This document shows, one piece after another, positions 5,162 through 5,569 of a stretch of 5,569 nt of DNA (positions within the stretch are counted from its first letter, which is position 1; each line of letters opens with the position of its first letter). The DNA is taken from the NCBI GenBank assembly GCA_000435595.1, contig FR895438.1:131505-137073 (forward strand), read 5' to 3'. The translations under genes and the position numbers were made by a program. The DNA comes from Firmicutes bacterium CAG:882. GTDB lineage: Bacteria > Bacillota > Clostridia > Lachnospirales > Lachnospiraceae. Below the pieces are notes generated by a model, which was not told the DNA's origin, did not search any database, and was given only the letters and a program-made list of their open reading frames with translations.

Positions 5162-5569
5162 ATGATGAAAAATATATGGTACTGTATTAAGAAAACGTCT
5201 GAATGGTACTTTGCCTTATTAGTATTGTATATAATACTGACACTTGTAAATGCCATAATCCCAATTCTGTCTGCTTTTCTGCCAAAGTTGGTAATTGAAA
5301 GGCTGACTTCAGATAGTGATATATGGGGATTAATAGACACTATTATGATATTTATGGGGAGTATTGCCGTGTTGACCGGAGTCAGCAAATTTCTTACAAA
5401 ATATCTATATTTTGAGAAGTTTAGTATTAATGTTCATTATCTGAAGCTTGTAGCAAACAAAGGGTTAACGACAGACTACATAAATCAGGAAAACGGAACA
5501 TTTCGCAAGCTGCAAGAGGAAAGTTTCCAGTACTGTAACGGACATTCACCCTTAACGCAGGTGTATGAT
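5162..5569 (+). CDS. ABC exporter (fused membrane and ATPase type), N-terminal part, 3' partial
   Basis: The frame is open from the ATG at 5162 to the window end (136 codons) with no stop. Residues 15-45 form a long hydrophobic membrane helix (WYFALLVLYIILTLVN, then IIPILSAFLPKLVI). A second helix lies at about 54-75 (LIDTIMIFMGSIAVLTGV). Residues 76-136 resemble the cytoplasmic extension of type I ABC exporters: YFEKFSINVHYLKLV, then a TTDYINQENGTFRKLQEES segment like the 'DYxNxENPxFxxL' stretch of MsbA-like proteins. The ATPase domain would follow beyond the window. AAGGAGGT at 5149-5156 lies five bases before ATG 5162 and eight before ATG 5165, so either may be the start. The substrate is not evident; peptides or toxic compounds are possible given the AgrC/AgrA-like neighbours. 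The ATPase part is unseen, so a permease-only protein is not excluded. Confidence 0.84.
   Translation, partial: MMKNIWYCIKKTSEWYFALLVLYIILTLVNAIIPILSAFLPKLVIERLTSDSDIWGLIDTIMIFMGSIAVLTGVSKFLTKYLYFEKFSINVHYLKLVANKGLTTDYINQENGTFRKLQEESFQYCNGHSPLTQVYD

Noticed and set aside
239..5388. Minus-strand open frames at many places (such as 239-592, 883-1188, 1189-1656, 2000-2305, 3533-3796, 5035-5388)
   Set aside because: They lie opposite clear + strand genes or the gaps beside them, have no recognisable domains, and lack good ribosome binding sites; they are shadows.

Overview
The window looks like chromosome from a low-to-mid GC Firmicute, most likely a Lachnospiraceae member (Roseburia/Agathobacter/Eubacterium-like). 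The reasons are strong AGGAG-type ribosome binding sites, TTG and GTG starts, protein sequences typical of that family, and the order HtrA-like protease end, then YhaM-type exoribonuclease, then RlmD-type rRNA methyltransferase, which I recall as common there. All genes read on the + strand.

Left part (1-2646), core genome. The window opens inside the C-terminus of what looks like a PDZ-domain (HtrA-type) protease. Its stop codon shares one base with the start of yhaM, an OB-fold plus HD-domain 3'-5' exoribonuclease. After 128 bp comes rlmD, a TRAM / [4Fe-4S] / SAM-dependent 23S rRNA uracil methyltransferase with all expected catalytic residues.

Middle part (2647-3707), a scarred accessory segment. 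Directly after the rlmD stop the same frame stays open for about 34 codons. It encodes a recognisable piece of a C-terminal extension that many Lachnospiraceae RlmD proteins carry, here cut off by an in-frame TAG and then lost at about 2733. Next is a RhuM-family gene (TTG start) whose N- and C-terminal parts are well conserved but which lacks about 100 central residues; the two parts are joined in frame at a short motif. A perfect 12-bp-arm palindrome lies inside it. A short, apparently frameshifted coding remnant follows.

Right part (3708-5569), a regulatory and transport module in more AT-rich DNA. A LytTR response regulator (GTG start at 3708) is followed 12 bp later by an AgrC-like GHKL histidine kinase with no membrane sensor domain. 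After a 92-bp gap comes the start of an ABC exporter that runs off the window. The gap holds a pair of 9-bp direct repeats separated by 12 bp, the geometry and consensus of LytTR operators such as ComE and AgrA sites, upstream of a plausible promoter and overlapping a 15-bp-stem inverted repeat. The simplest reading is that the two-component pair controls the downstream exporter through this site; that is inference.

I see no rRNA, tRNA, CRISPR array or insertion sequence. No gene-free stretch exceeds 300 bp.
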